From: Tetradesmus obliquus | Taxonomy: Eukaryota > Chlorophyta > Chlorophyceae > Sphaeropleales > Scenedesmaceae | DNA: 64,000 nt | Assembly (NCBI GenBank): GCA_030272155.1 | Contig: CP126193.1 | Location: forward strand, 3,286,001 to 3,350,000 | Direction: 5' to 3' | Shown here: in pieces, positions 1-12,913 of the stretch | Position numbering within the stretch: position 1 is the first letter of the stretch | Layout: the number at the start of each line of letters is the position of its first letter | Position numbers and translations under genes: made by a program | The notes under the pieces: generated by a model | The model's database searches: none | What the model saw: the letters and a program-made list of their open reading frames with translations, nothing else | What the model was told of the DNA's origin: nothing

Positions 1-1431
1 AGGCTGATATTGATAGCCTCCCAGCAACCTACCAGGCAATCATTAACAGTGGTGGGCTGTATGCCCCACCAGGCCTGAGGTAGAGGTTGGTGCATGCACT
101 GCTTGCGCAACTCATGCAGATGGGTTGCCTGCTGCTGTTCAACTTGGTTGCTGCAAGCTGTTGCAACAGCTGATGTGGTGTAGTGACAGCACTGCATATG
201 CTGGATGCATTTCATACCTGCTGCAACGTGATTGTCTTGGTTGTTGATGGGCATGGTGTGTTGGCACCCACAGCTGCTGGCGGCACTCGCGCTGCTGCTG
301 CTGCCGAGTGCCTGGCAGCAATGCTCCATGCCTGACATGTGCCTGCAGGAGGCAATGGCACAGTAGAGATGGTATGTTACTGGCGGAGGTTCTGGTGCTG
401 ATAAGTAAATCGTGTAGAGCCTGGCTGCTGCTGAAATGCAGCAGACCAGTTCTGCCAGGAGGGCGCAGCTGCTGCTCTGGCCAGCATGCTGCACAGCTGC
501 AATGCTCATGCTAGGTAGCACGCTGTGTGTTCTACTGAAATATCACTTCTGAACTGCGGATGCGTGTTGCAATACATCGATGTCTGGCCAGGTTGTTGCT
601 CCTCACCTGCTGCACGATTGCGTGATGCCTGCTCGTCCTCGCCCGACCTCCTGCTCCTGCCGTGCTCCTATCCGACATTTGAAGCCATATAGTATATTTC
701 CGCGGTTGTGATCAGGGATTCCTGTCGCGCTACAGCAAGCAAGGTGGTAAGATCATGCCGAGTCAAACTTGGCAACGGCAAAGCTATGCGTGCAGCGATG
801 CTTACATCCGGTGATAGTAGTCAGAAACTGCGAACTTCGATGCTGTATCACTGCAAATATTACCAGCGGCTGAGCTGCTGGTTCGCAACACACGTCAACA
901 GCCCTAAACCCATGCCATGCAGGGGCTCGATACTCACTGGGTCTCATATTCATTCTCACAGGGCCTTTTGCCTGCCAAGTATCTGAGTTGCAACAGTATC
1001 AATCGCAAACTCGTACGTGTAAGGACGGTTACCACAGGCACACAATGCAGGGCTGAAGAGGCTGAATGCATGCACTCCTGCTGTGCTGCGTGCTGCTGCT
1101 GCTGTCGACCCCCCAGAAGTACTGCTTTTCAGCACATGTAACTTCCGCACAGAACAGCAACGAAAACGGTACTTGGGGCAAGGCTGCCAACAGCACACAT
1201 CAGCACAGCAAGGGGCCAGGAGCTGGTTGCAGGCAGCAGGTGGGCCAGCTGGGCTGCTGCTGCAGCGCGCTGCATCACTGTGTCACACCCAAATTATCGA
1301 GATGCACAAAACGCGTTATTTGCAAGTAGCAAAGCCAGGCAGGGCGAACATCACGAGTGCACACCAGCAATGTAATGCCATCACAGAAGCACACACAAGC
1401 CCACAGTGCATGGTCAGCCCTGCTGCTGCTG
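1..1431. other. unresolved stretch below the beta-helix gene
   Basis: No convincing coding exon is visible on either strand. The minus-strand gene whose last clear exon lies at 1612-2638 may continue here: a possible splice donor sits at 1610-1611, and its family often has further C-terminal membrane exons. No open segment here has recognisable protein character. Several are short Cys/Gln/Ser-rich frames from CAG/CTG-rich DNA. Confidence 0.4.
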
Positions 1432-2036
1432 TCAGATGCAAGCATACTTTTTATGTTTCACTCGAAGCAGCACAGCAGGGCCAAAACACGCAAATCCCCG
1501 CAGTTTCTTAGGGCGCCCAGGGACATACGTAAACTCGGTTTTCTGGACATGCACGCAGGCTGCGCACAATCTGAGCACACCAATAGATGCATACGGATCT
1601 TGACTATGTACCTGCATGTACGAGGCGAGAATCTTTATGAGACCCAGTGGATGGTAACCAGCCAAGCACTGCTGGTCCATATCTAGCTCCCACCACAATC
1701 CAACTGCATTTGCAATCAACGGGGGCTGCACAGGGTCATCCAAGCGCATGCAGGCAAACATGGACAGCACAGTCCTGCTGAGCATCGGCCAGAAGAAAAA
1801 CAGCACCACAAGTGATAGCTGGCTAAGCTGGATGCCAATGTTGCTCACGCTGTCATCAGCAATGTCCTGACGTGCAGCAGATTGAGCACGCACATGCCAG
1901 CCGCTACTCATGTGTTGCTGATACAGTGATTTTGCCACTGCTTGCAGACCTTGAAGTCCCAGCAGCACTAGCAGCACCACAAGTGGCATCACCAAGGCAA
2001 GCAGCAGCTTCTGTACTGGCAGCGGCACACTGGTGC

Positions 2037-2069
<33 letters not shown>

Positions 2070-5000
2070 GAAACAGGCACTCGATGCTGAGCGTGTGTGA
2101 GCTTGTGGGTGCCCACAGCCAGCCCAGTGCCTTGAACAGCGGCCACACTGCCTGCCACTCGATGTTCAGTGTGCCTATGATCAACATGTACTGCATGTAC
2201 AGGATGAGGGGCTTGAGCAGCTCACTTGGCAGCACCTGCTGCTGTGGCGCGGCTGCTGCATGCACACTGGCTCGCTGGATTGCAGGTGCCAGGCATGGCA
2301 AGCTTCCGACCCTCACCTCGCTGCCATCACCACCAGCAGCAGCAGCAGCAGTGCTGCTGGCACTGCTCTGTATACGTATTGCATCGTTGAGTGTGAAGTG
2401 GCACGCCAGCTTGATGAGGGCAAGCATTGCAATGCCAGCCAGCACATACAGCGCAAGCAGCGTGGGCCATGGCATGCATCTGCTGCAGGAGCCTGTGTGG
2501 GACCTGCCATAGCCGGCTGCACAGACAGCACACAGATTGCCCTGGTAGCCCTGTGCGCACTGCGCCTGCTTGAACTGCTGATCCTCCATGTGGGCGGCAG
2601 CAGGCACCGACAGGCTGCATGCTGCTGGATTCAAGCACCTGCACACGGCGCATTGAAGAATAGAGGAAATGCCATGGTTGCTGGCATGCAGACTTGTTGG
2701 CATGCCAACCCAACGCTGAAATAGCAGCTTGAAGTTACACGTGTTGACGGTTGTGGCTTCTGGCGCTGGTTACGCCAGGCATGCAGCATGATGATGCAGC
2801 AGGTGGTACAAGCACCTTACCTCAGGCTGGCACCAGCAGCTGGTTTGCTTGCTTGTCGAGCGCCTGCTGCTCCCGTTATGGCTGGTGAAGCTACGTGCCA
2901 TGTTGCACGGCGCCATGCGTAGCTAGCTGCAGCACCTGCTTACCATATGGCTCTTGGCACGGATGGCGCAGCAGGTGCCTGCAGGCATCTGTTCAGCTGG
3001 AAGCAGCGGCCCACCTGTGCAGCTGGTTGGAGCGGCGTGAAGACAGCCAGAAGCCGGGCCCTGGCCATATGCTGCTGCCCTCACACTCAGCAGAGGCGGG
3101 GCAGGGCGAGCATGCACTGGCGCTTGGGTTGAAGCTGCAGCCAGGCCACGCAGCGCAGCAGAGCAACACAGATTGGAGGGTGTGTGACAGTAAGGCGGCA
3201 GTATTGGCCTTCGTCGGCACCACAATGCAGGAAGGGTGTGGCTACCAGCAGCACGTGCAAAGCCTGCACTGCAAATTGCTCTGACACATTAGCCAAACTA
3301 GAGATTGTGCAGCGGTCAGATTGCTGCTCATCCAGCAACATCAGGTGAAATGCTGTCTGCATTACATCCAAGGCACATGCCGACTGTGCTGAGCGCCGCA
3401 TGCAAACTACACATGCTCACCTGTAGTAGCCGACTGGGCAAGTCAGGCAGGCGTCCGTCGCTGCGGTCACGTCACCCAGCGGACACGGCACCACCTCCAC
3501 ACTCATGTTCGCTGGCGGCACGTCATTGTCAACACCAGCTGTGCTCAGCACCGGAAACTGCAGCGTGTACACCCCAGGAGGCTGCCGAAGCTTTAAATTC
3601 ATGTGCACCACGCCATCAGCACCACTGCAATTCACCATGATGTTCGCACCATCCAGCTGTGCAGCTACATCTACTTCGCAAGGAAGTTCATGCAGGCCGG
3701 TGACGTTGAGTGTCACCGGCAGCATCCCAGCGTCACTGCCCAGACGGCTGACAAAGCCAGACATGATTGGGCTGCCCAACAACACAATGCGTAATGTGGC
3801 TACCGCCACGTTTGGGCTGTATACTGCAGTGTTATGCAGCACTTCGGGCTCCAGCTGAGCTACTGCAAAATTGACACTGCTCAACATAACTCCGCCACCA
3901 AACCGTGCTGTATTTTTGGTGATGCTGCTGTTCACAACTTGCAGCGCAGCACGGCCGGATGCTGCAATGCCCCCACCACTGAGCGCTGCACTATTGTCTG
4001 CAACCAGCACAGACTGCAGCTGCGTCTCTGTTCGGTCCTGCAAACTCAATGCTCCGCCGTGCTTTGCTGTGTTGCCAGAGAAGCGGCTGTAGCGAAGTAC
4101 GCTAGTTGCTGCACCTTTGGAGAACATCGCGCCACCTTCTTCTGCATGGTTAGCTGTCATGAAGCAGCCAGTTGCTGTCAGGCGTGCCTTTTCATTCAGA
4201 TACACTGCACCACCTTGGCGGGAAGGCACCGCATTGCCCTGCAGGGTGGTGTCCTGCAGCACAATAGCAGCAGATCCAAACGCTGCAAGGCCACCTCCGC
4301 AGCAGCCCTGGTTGCTGTTATTGCTGACTGTGCTGCCGGTGATGTTGACAGCAGCTGTGTCGCCGATCATCAGCGCTCCGCCATTGCCACTGTATGCAGC
4401 AGGCGGGCAGCAGGAGCAGAACATGCAGGCGTGTAGCAGCAGCTGCACCAGCAAACGTACATGTACAAGCCTGGCACACATCACAACACCAAGCAACTCC
4501 GCAGCAACACGAGTTTTATTGAACATCTTTTACCCACATCAAGCACTTGCTGTAGCAACTTACCTTGCCAGATAGCTGCTGCTGATGGTGCTGTTGGTGA
4601 TGCTTGTGGCAGAGTTGCCGTACAGTGCAAAGCAGCCGCCCGCTGATGTGGCACGGTTGCCGACAAGGACTGTGTCAGCAATGCTGAGCTGCGCCTCAGC
4701 ATCAACATACATACAGCCACCACCACCTGCAAGGGTGCCCAGTGCAGCAGCAGCAGAAGCAGCAGCAGCACACCAGGGTGTTTGGCTTGGATGCGTGGCA
4801 GGCTAGGAACCAGCGTGCTGGGCAGCGGCAGGCACAGATGCTGCAGCCGGAGGTGCTGGCACAGCTTGCTTGGTGGCATAAGCCTGGCCCAGATAATCGT
4901 GCACGCCCGCCCTTGTGTGCTGGTTTTGATTACAACAACAAGGCAGGCAGCTGTATGGGGCTTGTAGAGGTTGTGAACATGCAGCAGCATTTGCTGTGTC

Positions 5001-5890
5001 CTGCGAGACGCACCTTGGCCATTTGCCACATTCATGCTGATGTTGCAGCCTCTGATACTGACTCGTGTCTGCTGCCCAGCAAGCAGAGCGCCGCCCACCC
5101 CTGCCGAGTTGTTATGCAGCAGCGATTGCTGCAGCAGCAGCGTTGCTGAATCATACGCCATCAGTGCGCCTCCTGGCTGCTCCTGTGTGTTGCTGCCTTG
5201 TGCAGGCAGCGCATAGTTGTGGGTCAAGCTGGTGTTGCTGACAGTCAGGGTGGCCTGCTGCATCACTACCAGTGGCTTGAGCGAGTTGCCTGCTAGGTTG
5301 CCACTGGTAACTTCTGCAATGACACTGCCAGCAAGGCACAGTGCTCCTCCTGCAGGCAAGTGGTCAGCCAGCAGCAGCAGCAGCAGTGCGCCTGGGTCCT
5401 CTGGGCATGATCTGTGCGTCACAAGCTACCTCAGGAATACGCGAATGATGTTACACACACGCTGACAGTGCATGCCTAGTCAGCGTCATGTGGCAGGCTG
5501 CTCTCAAATTCCAACAGACAGGAGCGCCGCTGGGTTGCGTGTATTGAACATGGCGCTTGACCACACAATTTGCAGCATATGTGTCTGCTCAAACAACATG
5601 GCATACCTTCTGCAAAGCCCTGCAGTTGGACACCTGTGACCGACGGTGCATCAAACACCACGCGTGCATCGCTGCACAGCGCAACGAGGCATGGCTGGTA
5701 AAGCTGGCAGTCTATGAAGCTGACCCCAGTGATTTTGGACTGAAACTGCTCCAGTGCTGGGTGCAATGTCACGTTCAAGGGGCCTCCTTGACAGTGTAAG
5801 CTTGCACTGGAGATCCCAGGCTTGATGACGTGACCTGATATACTCAGCTTGCACTGCACAGCTGGTGCTTCAGGTGTTGGCGCTGCTGCA

Positions 5891-5922
<32 letters not shown>

Positions 5923-6006
5923 CTGTATGTGAACCAGTACAAGGCAAAGCACGTAAATGAGCGGTCTTAATGATCTCTTTTGGTTTGTTGGGCGAACTGA
6001 GCACAT
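1432..6006 (-). CDS. secreted/membrane right-handed beta-helix (POMP-like) protein
   Basis: Six phase-consistent exons read 6006-5607, 5349-5014, 4726-4564, 4389-3421, 3134-3015 and 2638-1612. The last may run unspliced to a stop at 1432, or splice onward at 1611. The protein starts with a basic stretch and a hydrophobic signal segment (LIYVLCLVLVHIQP) followed by poly-Ala. Residues 130-540 carry repeated GGAL / GGGI / GGAV turns with Asn-rich rungs, typical of parallel beta-helix and polymorphic-outer-membrane-protein-like repeats. A Cys-rich GCC2/GCC3-like stretch follows (TCPVGYY, CSPCPASAEC, CAVCAAGYG). After about residue 718 come several hydrophobic helices (LLALYVLAGIAMLALIKL, LSLVVLFFFWPML). 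Large algal cell-surface proteins often have this order, so a surface adhesion or sensing role is inference; no substrate is known. It is divergent to the channel gene at 6842. Confidence 0.72.
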
Positions 6007-6841
6007 CGCGCAATGCTCCGAGTTGGCCAAGGTGCGCAACAGAGCCTGCGGATTCTGTCGTATTTGCAGATGAGACGCACCAGAACCTTGTTGAACAGCC
6101 TGACATGATCAAAAAGGAGCGTCATGTTAGCGGTTTCCGGTGGATCAAGCGCTTGGGTACAAACCGGCCGGAGCTTAAGCCAAGCTTGGACTGGCACGGC
6201 GATTGCAACCGACCCCGCCACTGTGTAACAACACCATGTTAAGTCCAGCTCACGTGTCAAACGTGATAGCTACTGCAAAAAATTTGAACTGTGTTGGCGT
6301 ACTGTGCCACATACTGTACACGCAAATCGATGTCCGGCAGAAACTAGACTGTACTGCTAGCTGGGCAGCAGGCTAAGGCTGCAGCAAGATGCCGGCGCAA
6401 GCCGTTTGCTCAGTAGCTAAGTAGATCCAAACTTCTGGATTTTGAAGACAATCTGATCTGCATGGTGCCAGATAGGCCTGCAGTGCACTGCAGAGCAGCC
6501 ACACAACTGGTCAAAACAGGCTGATTAGGTGAAGCAAGCCGGCATCAATGGCTGTAATGCATGCAGACTGGAGTTCTGTACCTGTCAGCGTGTGTTAGCT
6601 CGTGTTCAGCGTGCTGATGACTAAACGAGCTTCCTGCCTGTTACAAGAACCCTAGGCCAGCGGGCTGACTGTGCACGTGATGTCGTTGGCATACATCAGC
6701 AGCTTTAACATCGTTTGCGACCGGCATCCAACAATATGAATCGAACGGGATGCAGTGCTCAGCAGCGTTGCATCGCATGTTGAATAGGCTCACGCGTGAA
6801 GACGTAGTCAAGCAGGCGCCCACTGGGCGCACAATCATCTT
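6007..6841. promoter_or_regulatory. shared upstream region of a head-to-head gene pair
   Basis: This 835-bp stretch separates the start codons of the minus-strand beta-helix gene and the plus-strand channel gene, so it must hold both promoters and 5' leaders. I could not assign a TATA box or other defined element with confidence. It is less CAG-rich than the flanking genes. Confidence 0.4.
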
Positions 6842-9800
6842 ATGGACGCTTTAGACTTTGGTCATGGCAGCTCTAGTGCTGCTGCGCCGGCAGCAGGGGC
6901 AGCTAGCGGCAGCACCACTTCTGCTGAAGGCTGGGCAGCATCACAAGCAGCAGCAGCAGGCCCCATCGCAGCCACACGCAGGCCAAGTCGCCTCAGTGCA
7001 ACGCTGGCATCTCCTACTGCTGTACAAGAGCCCGCAGGACGCCCCTTTGCCTTACAGCATACAGGGTCAAGTGCACTGCAGCAGCTGCCACGAATTGACA
7101 GCGTGTCTGATGTAGATGCAAAGGGCAACGCCAGCCCCCAGCCAAGCCGCACTCCTGACAAGGTAAGCTTGATAGCAGACGCCAGCTTTGGTGGACTGAA
7201 TTCAGTGGATGGCCTTCCTGCAAGCAAGGCAGTTAGCGCAACGACTTCTTGCTTTTCTGTCCTGCCAGGTGCCACCTTCATCTACAGTAGCTGCAGCAGC
7301 ATCAACAGCTGTCCCAGCATCCAAAGCACCGCCAACACCAGCAGCAGTCATAGCAGCAACAACAGCAGCGGCTGCGGCAGCAACAGCCAAAGCAGCGCTG
7401 CCGGCAGCGCCACTGCTGAACAAGCCAAACATCACCCACAGTGACACAGATGATGGAGACAGCGCAGGCAGCACCAGCTGTTCTAGACAAAGCAGCTGCC
7501 TGCTGCCCCTCGATGACAGCCGGCTACCATGGCACAAGAGTCCTGCAAAGTTAGCGGTGCTGCTGCTGCTGGTGCTGTCTGCGGGGCTCGTGCTGGCAGC
7601 ACTTCTGCTGCAGCTGGTGCTAGAGAGGAGCCCAAACCAGGAGAAGCTGGCTGCCACAACCGTTTCAAGGCTTCTCAAGGTGAGTTGCAACATTTGAAGG
7701 CGCGTGCATGTGCTACTTCTGTGCACACAATATTGACAGCTTAGAATGTTGCGTTGCTGGTCCCCACGCATGCTCATCTGCTGAGCAGTGCCTGGCGTGG
7801 TGAAATGCTGCAAGGAAACAACAGCACGTGTCCATTTGCGTGCTGCCCTTGCTACATCACAACAGCACCATGCCTGCTTGTTTGCCCTGCGAATGAAATT
7901 GCAGGCGTACCCTTGGCTGTATTTCCTGTCTGCTATTGCCCCGCTGGCCCTGGCTTTGCGGTGGCTGTGCTGGCGGCTGTACAAGGTGAGTGGTGCAACC
8001 GCTCAAGCTGTTCAGCAGCACCTCCTTGCAGGAAGCCAGATATGCTTGCTTTTCAACAACAGCCCTGCCTGGTCATGGACTGTGCCCCAAGTGGTGCAAA
8101 AAATCCGCGGCCAGCAGTTTCCTGCAAGTATGATGAGCTGCACTGTGCAAAAGTGATATCATGTGTCACACTGCAAACTACATGGCACTCGCTTCTGCCT
8201 CTGCCAATTTGTGTGTCTTCTGCAGGCCGCTGAGTACACCGCAATCCGTGAGGAGCTGTACTTCCTGCGGCCTCTAAAGGCCAAGGTGGCGGGTGTGCTG
8301 TTCTGGCTCGCCATCTTGCTGTGGTTTCAGGTGAGCAAGCAGCGGCATGTGCAGCTCTGCACTGGCAGGTAATGCAATCTGAGTGTATCCACTTTGAGTG
8401 TATCCATTGACATGGGTTGAGTGTAATCTTTCTTGAGATCCCGCAAAGGAGTGTTCCTGCAGTTTACACTTGAATGCTAATGTCTGGTCTCCTCTTAATA
8501 ACACCGCTGCTGTCTGCCTTCCATGTCTGCTCCTGCATGCTGCAGGTTTGCTTCACATGGGTATGGTGTGATGCCGGCCGCTGTGACCAGCCGGCTTACC
8601 AGGAAGCCATGAATGTGGTGTGGAAGCTGATCATCTGCCTCACGCTGTTCTCAGTGGCTGGCTTCATCAAGTGCAGCCTGGCGAGGCTGCTGTCTTACCA
8701 GTTCTACCGGACGGCCCACTTCCAGAAAGTCAAGCAGGCTATTGAGCGGGTGGGTTTATGACCTGGCTGCTGGCCGCTGCAGCTGGTCGCAGAGACAAGC
8801 AACTTCCCAGTGCAATCATGACCTGCAACATGTCCACCTAGTCGTGCGCATGTTTACATGATGTTCATGTGCAGCTGTGCACATGTAGCTGACAGGGTTG
8901 AGGGGACGCTTGCCTCTCCTGTCTTGGCTGAGCAAACTGCAGTTTTCCTGCAGCTCATTTGCTTTTGTGGCCTGCCCTGTCTACCCTCCCCCACCAACTG
9001 CCTGCACTGCATGTGCGCACTTGCACAGGAACTTTACCTCATACGCTTGTCAAAGGCGCGGCGCACGCTGGTGTGCTCACCGCCAACGCCATCGCCAGCA
9101 GTGCCTGGGACTGGTGTGTGCAGCCAGGCTTACGCAGGTCATCCCTATGCAGGCATGACAGTGGCTGGCAAGGCAGGTGCCTGGCTGGCAGAGCGCGGCA
9201 GCACCATCTGGCGCAGGGGCAGCGCCATAATGAACCCTGGGCATCTGCGGAACCTAGCAGATGAGAATGAGGTTGAAGTCTGCGACAGCGGCTTTAGCCA
9301 AATGCATGAGGCTGATGTGGCAACTGGCGATGGCAGAGCGAGTCCTTTCAGCTTGGTAGCAAGAGACTCTTCCCGGCACAGCTGCAAAAGTGCCACAGCT
9401 GCAGCAGACTCCTCACGGCACAGCTGCAAAAGCTTTGCGGCAGACGAGGAGCGCACGGATGGGATGGGAGGGGAGATCGATTGTGTGGAAGTAACAGCAT
9501 ACATTGTGCCAGCTGGCAGCGGTCAAAAGCAGCACCAGCAACCGCCCCCTCGCATGCATACCAGCAGCAGCGATGGCATCCCGCTGCTGTCACCACCAGG
9601 AACCAGGACACACAGCTTGTCAGCAGGCATCGGCGCTGCTCCTGCAGCCCTGTCTGACAAGCCAAGCGGCAGCTACAGCAAGCCAGGCAAGCAGCAGGCG
9701 CAATGCGAGCTACAAGGCAGTCTTAGCAGTGGGCTCAACAACATGCAGCGGGCAGCAGTGCAGAATAGCAGGCAACCGAGCTTTGAGGAATTCTGCAGGG

Positions 9801-12800
9801 CACCGTCACTGCTGGGGCCAGCAGCAAAGCAGAAGGCAGGGATGCAGGGTGTGCGCAACTGGCTTGGTGTTGGGGGCCCCCGGGGCAGCAGGACCAGCAA
9901 GGCTGCAGGCAGCAGGATCGGCAGCCACGTGTCGCTGCGCGACATGGTGCCAGGTGTTGATGGCATGCTGCTGCAGCCTGAGGTTGTTGAGGAGGTCACC
10001 AACAATGGCAGGACAATGGTGAGGCACAAGCAAAGCTTGCTACCTAGCCTGATAGGGCCAAATATGTGTTCATGTGGAGCATTGGTGTGCGCATGCCATA
10101 GAGTGCTGCTGGCGCAACGTACGATCTGGCATTCACTAGTTGTCCTAACATCTGCAACCAACAGCAATGTGAACACCTGCACGCTCTGCTGTACTGCACC
10201 CGCCATTTCAGTCTGATGGTGGTGATGGCCTGGGCAAGCCCATGACGGAGCAGGAGCTGGCTGTGCTGCGCAAGGCCATGGGGGTGAACAGCTACGGCAC
10301 CTTTGTCGACAGGTCAGCAGCAAACTCAACACTTGTGTAGCTGCGTGTGTTTTCTATGCCTGGTGTCTGCCTTGCGTAACCGCGGGCTAGCAGCATTTGA
10401 CACAACCCCAGCCTATCCAGTGCGTCATTCAGGGGTAACATCACAAGTTTCCTCTGTTGTGTGCTGCTGCCGCTGTGCTGCAGGTACTATGGGCTGAGCC
10501 CCAAGGAGGAGGCTGCGCACCTGCGCCATGTCAAGCGCTACGCCAAGGGCCTGTTCCACAACATCAGGGGCGATGCCGACAGGTGAGCGGCAGCCACAGG
10601 GGAAGTTCAAAAGTGCAAAGCTCATGCAGCACAGCTGCACTGTTTCCAGAAAACATCCAGAACTCTGCTGCAGTGCTGTTGCAGGCGCTGTTTTGATGCA
10701 GCAATATAATTGCGCAGGGCAAGCCAGGGCAGTCCATCATGTGCCGGCTGTGCCAGTGAGCAGGGGTACATGTTCCCTGTCTCAGCCTGCTCATCGCAGT
10801 ATCTTGCTGTCATCTGCTATGCCTGCAGAGACTACCTGCTGCCGTCAGACTTCTGGCTTTTCTTTGACGGCGACATTGACACCGCCACCGAGGCCTTTGC
10901 CTACTTTGACCGCAACGGCGATGGCAGCATCAGCTGCAGTGAGCTGCAGGAGAGCGCAGCGGAGATGCTGTGTGAGCGCAAAAACATTGCAGCTTCTATC
11001 AAGGTGAGCTGGCTTCACGATGGGGAGCTCTTGCCTTGTTGGCAACACTAGCTGCATGTCGTCTGGGAGCCGCAAGCAAAGTATTGTCTGATCAAGTCCA
11101 GGTGCTGCTTCCTGGTCCGCTGCCAGGTTCAAAAATAGCAGCCTGCTGTCGCTTTGACCCTTGAGCTTGCAATGCTGTTGCGCTCTGCGCACTGCAGGAC
11201 ACGGACTCTGTTGTGGACAGCCTTGAGACTGGCATGGGCTTGCTGGTTCACCTGATCTTCTTCTGCTTCTATCTGCTGGTCTGGGGCATCAACATTGTCA
11301 AGGGCTTCACCACCTTCTCAGCCACTGTGCTGGCGCTCACCTTCGTGTTTGGCAACAGCGCAAGGAGTGTGTTTGAGGTGAGGTGCCTGCTGGCTAGCTC
11401 CTCTGCCACAAACATCATGTTGAGCGCACACCAGCAATGACTTGACCAGCAGTATAACAGCTGGTGCAGATTGTTTGGCTTGCATGATGGCTTGCAGGGA
11501 GCGCGATGCAACAAATATTCTTGTGCACTGCCTCAGTGCAGCACACAAGGCAGCGCCTAAGAGAGCTTCGCTGCTGCTGTCCTGCAGTCCGCCATCTTCC
11601 TCTTTGTTGAGCACCCATATGATGTTGGCGATCTGCTTGGCATGCCAGACAGCTCCATGGCGCGCGTGAAGAAGGTCAGCAGGAGTAGTTGAAGTGCAGG
11701 GGGCTGGCACACTAGCATGAATTATCACAGTCTATCTTCTGCTCCACCGCCAGCAGAGCGCACATGGCATGATGTTGGTGCTTATCTGCATTGGCTACAG
11801 CTAGCTGTAGCAATGCGTGCTACCGACAGCTGTAGCCAATGCGTACTCTAGTTGTTTGCTAGGTTGCAGAGCATGTCAGCTGCTTCCTGCAGGTCGCCAA
11901 CAGCATGTGAATGCTGTGCTTGCCCCACCCTCTGTATGCGCAGATCAACCTGCTGTACACACAGCTCACGAAGGGCTCCGGTGAGCTGGTGTGGTACCCC
12001 AACACGCAGCTGCAGCAGATGGCCCTCATCAACATCTCGCGCAGCGGGCCACGCTGGGAGGGGCACACCTGGCTCGTGGACATTGACACACCAGACGAGG
12101 TGTGCGAGCAGACAGGTGGCGGAAAGCTTGGGTGCAAGTCCAGTTCAACATGCTGATCATGATGTGATTCTGACAGCAGCAGCGGTGTGCACTGCCCGGA
12201 ACAAGTATCCGCACAATGTACGAGCTTTAGCCCTAGAGTGACAGACAGCGGTAGGGCAACCTCAATGCGCTGCCGCTGCGGGATCATAGGCCGTCTTGTC
12301 GTCTGCTTCAATTGTGCTGGGCCAAGACGTCAACAGTGCCTGGGCTTGAAACTGTGCACTCATGCAGGTGCTGGAATCTGTTAACGCTGCCGTGGCTGAG
12401 CACGTGGCCAATCACGCAGCGCACTTCAATGGCAGGCCGCTGGTGACGTGGCGCGGCCTGGAGGAGCCGCTGAAAATCCGGCTGCAGATCGGCGTTACAT
12501 ATAGCTTCTCAGGTACGGGGCTGGTGGCGATGCCTGTGTGACAGTGATCTGCTCCATGCATCATCTGCAATCAGCTGTGTTTGGCAGGCTCGTGACGCTT
12601 CTCGTGGCATGGTGTGTGTACTGTGGTGGACGTCCTCTTGCTGCTCGACACGATCTATTATTGTTGCCTGACCGATCGGTCAGGCAACAATCTTTATGTT
12701 ATGCAGCAAGCTTGCTTTGAAGCACTGCCACAACACGTAACATTGCAGTTGCTGTGTATGCTGTGTGCAGGGGAGGACCTGCGGCGCTTGGGCACCACGC

Positions 12801-12913
12801 GCTCTGCGCTGCTGGGGGTGGTGCGCAAGGAGCTGCATCGCCTAGGCGTGCACTACACTCTGCCTGCCACGGGCTCTGGCCAGCCAGCAGTGGTGTACCC
12901 TGCAAAGTTCTGA
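6842..12913 (+). CDS. MscS-like mechanosensitive ion channel with EF-hand
   Basis: Fourteen exons keep one frame and give 1,065 residues: 6842-7162, 7269-7679, 7905-7985, 8226-8330, 8546-8749, 9029-10018, 10212-10312, 10484-10582, 10829-11003, 11198-11377, 11588-11674, 11944-12099, 12368-12512 and 12771-12913. A Ser/Ala-rich N terminus precedes membrane helices (LAVLLLLVLSAGLVLAALLL; YPWLYFLSAIAPLALALRW; AGVLFWLAILLWFQ; LIICLTLFSVAGFIK). A 330-residue hydrophilic loop follows. A canonical EF-hand loop spans Asp798-Glu809 (DRNGDGSISCSE). The conserved MscS core then has two hydrophobic helices (HLIFFCFYLLVWGI; TVLALTFVFGNS), the sequence FVEHPYDVGD and the beta-domain motif WYPNTQL. This matches plant MSL and fungal Msy channels; the EF-hand recalls the Ca2+-linked fungal forms. 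Membrane location and tension-gated ion release are inferred from the family. Confidence 0.9.
11788..11842. repeat. inverted repeat in channel intron 11
   Basis: Two exactly complementary 15-base arms, GCATTGGCTACAGCT at 11788-11802 and its reverse complement at 11828-11842, are separated by 25 bases. They lie inside the intron between the exons ending at 11674 and starting at 11944. A hairpin could form in RNA or DNA. It may be a small mobile-element remnant. Confidence 0.6.
12660..12691. repeat. perfect 32-bp palindrome in channel intron 13
   Basis: The left arm ATTGTTGCCTGACCGA (12660-12675) is followed directly by its exact reverse complement (12676-12691) with no loop. It lies in the 258-bp intron between exons ending at 12512 and starting at 12771. 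A loopless perfect palindrome of this size is unusual and would form a cruciform or a strong RNA hairpin. Confidence 0.85.
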
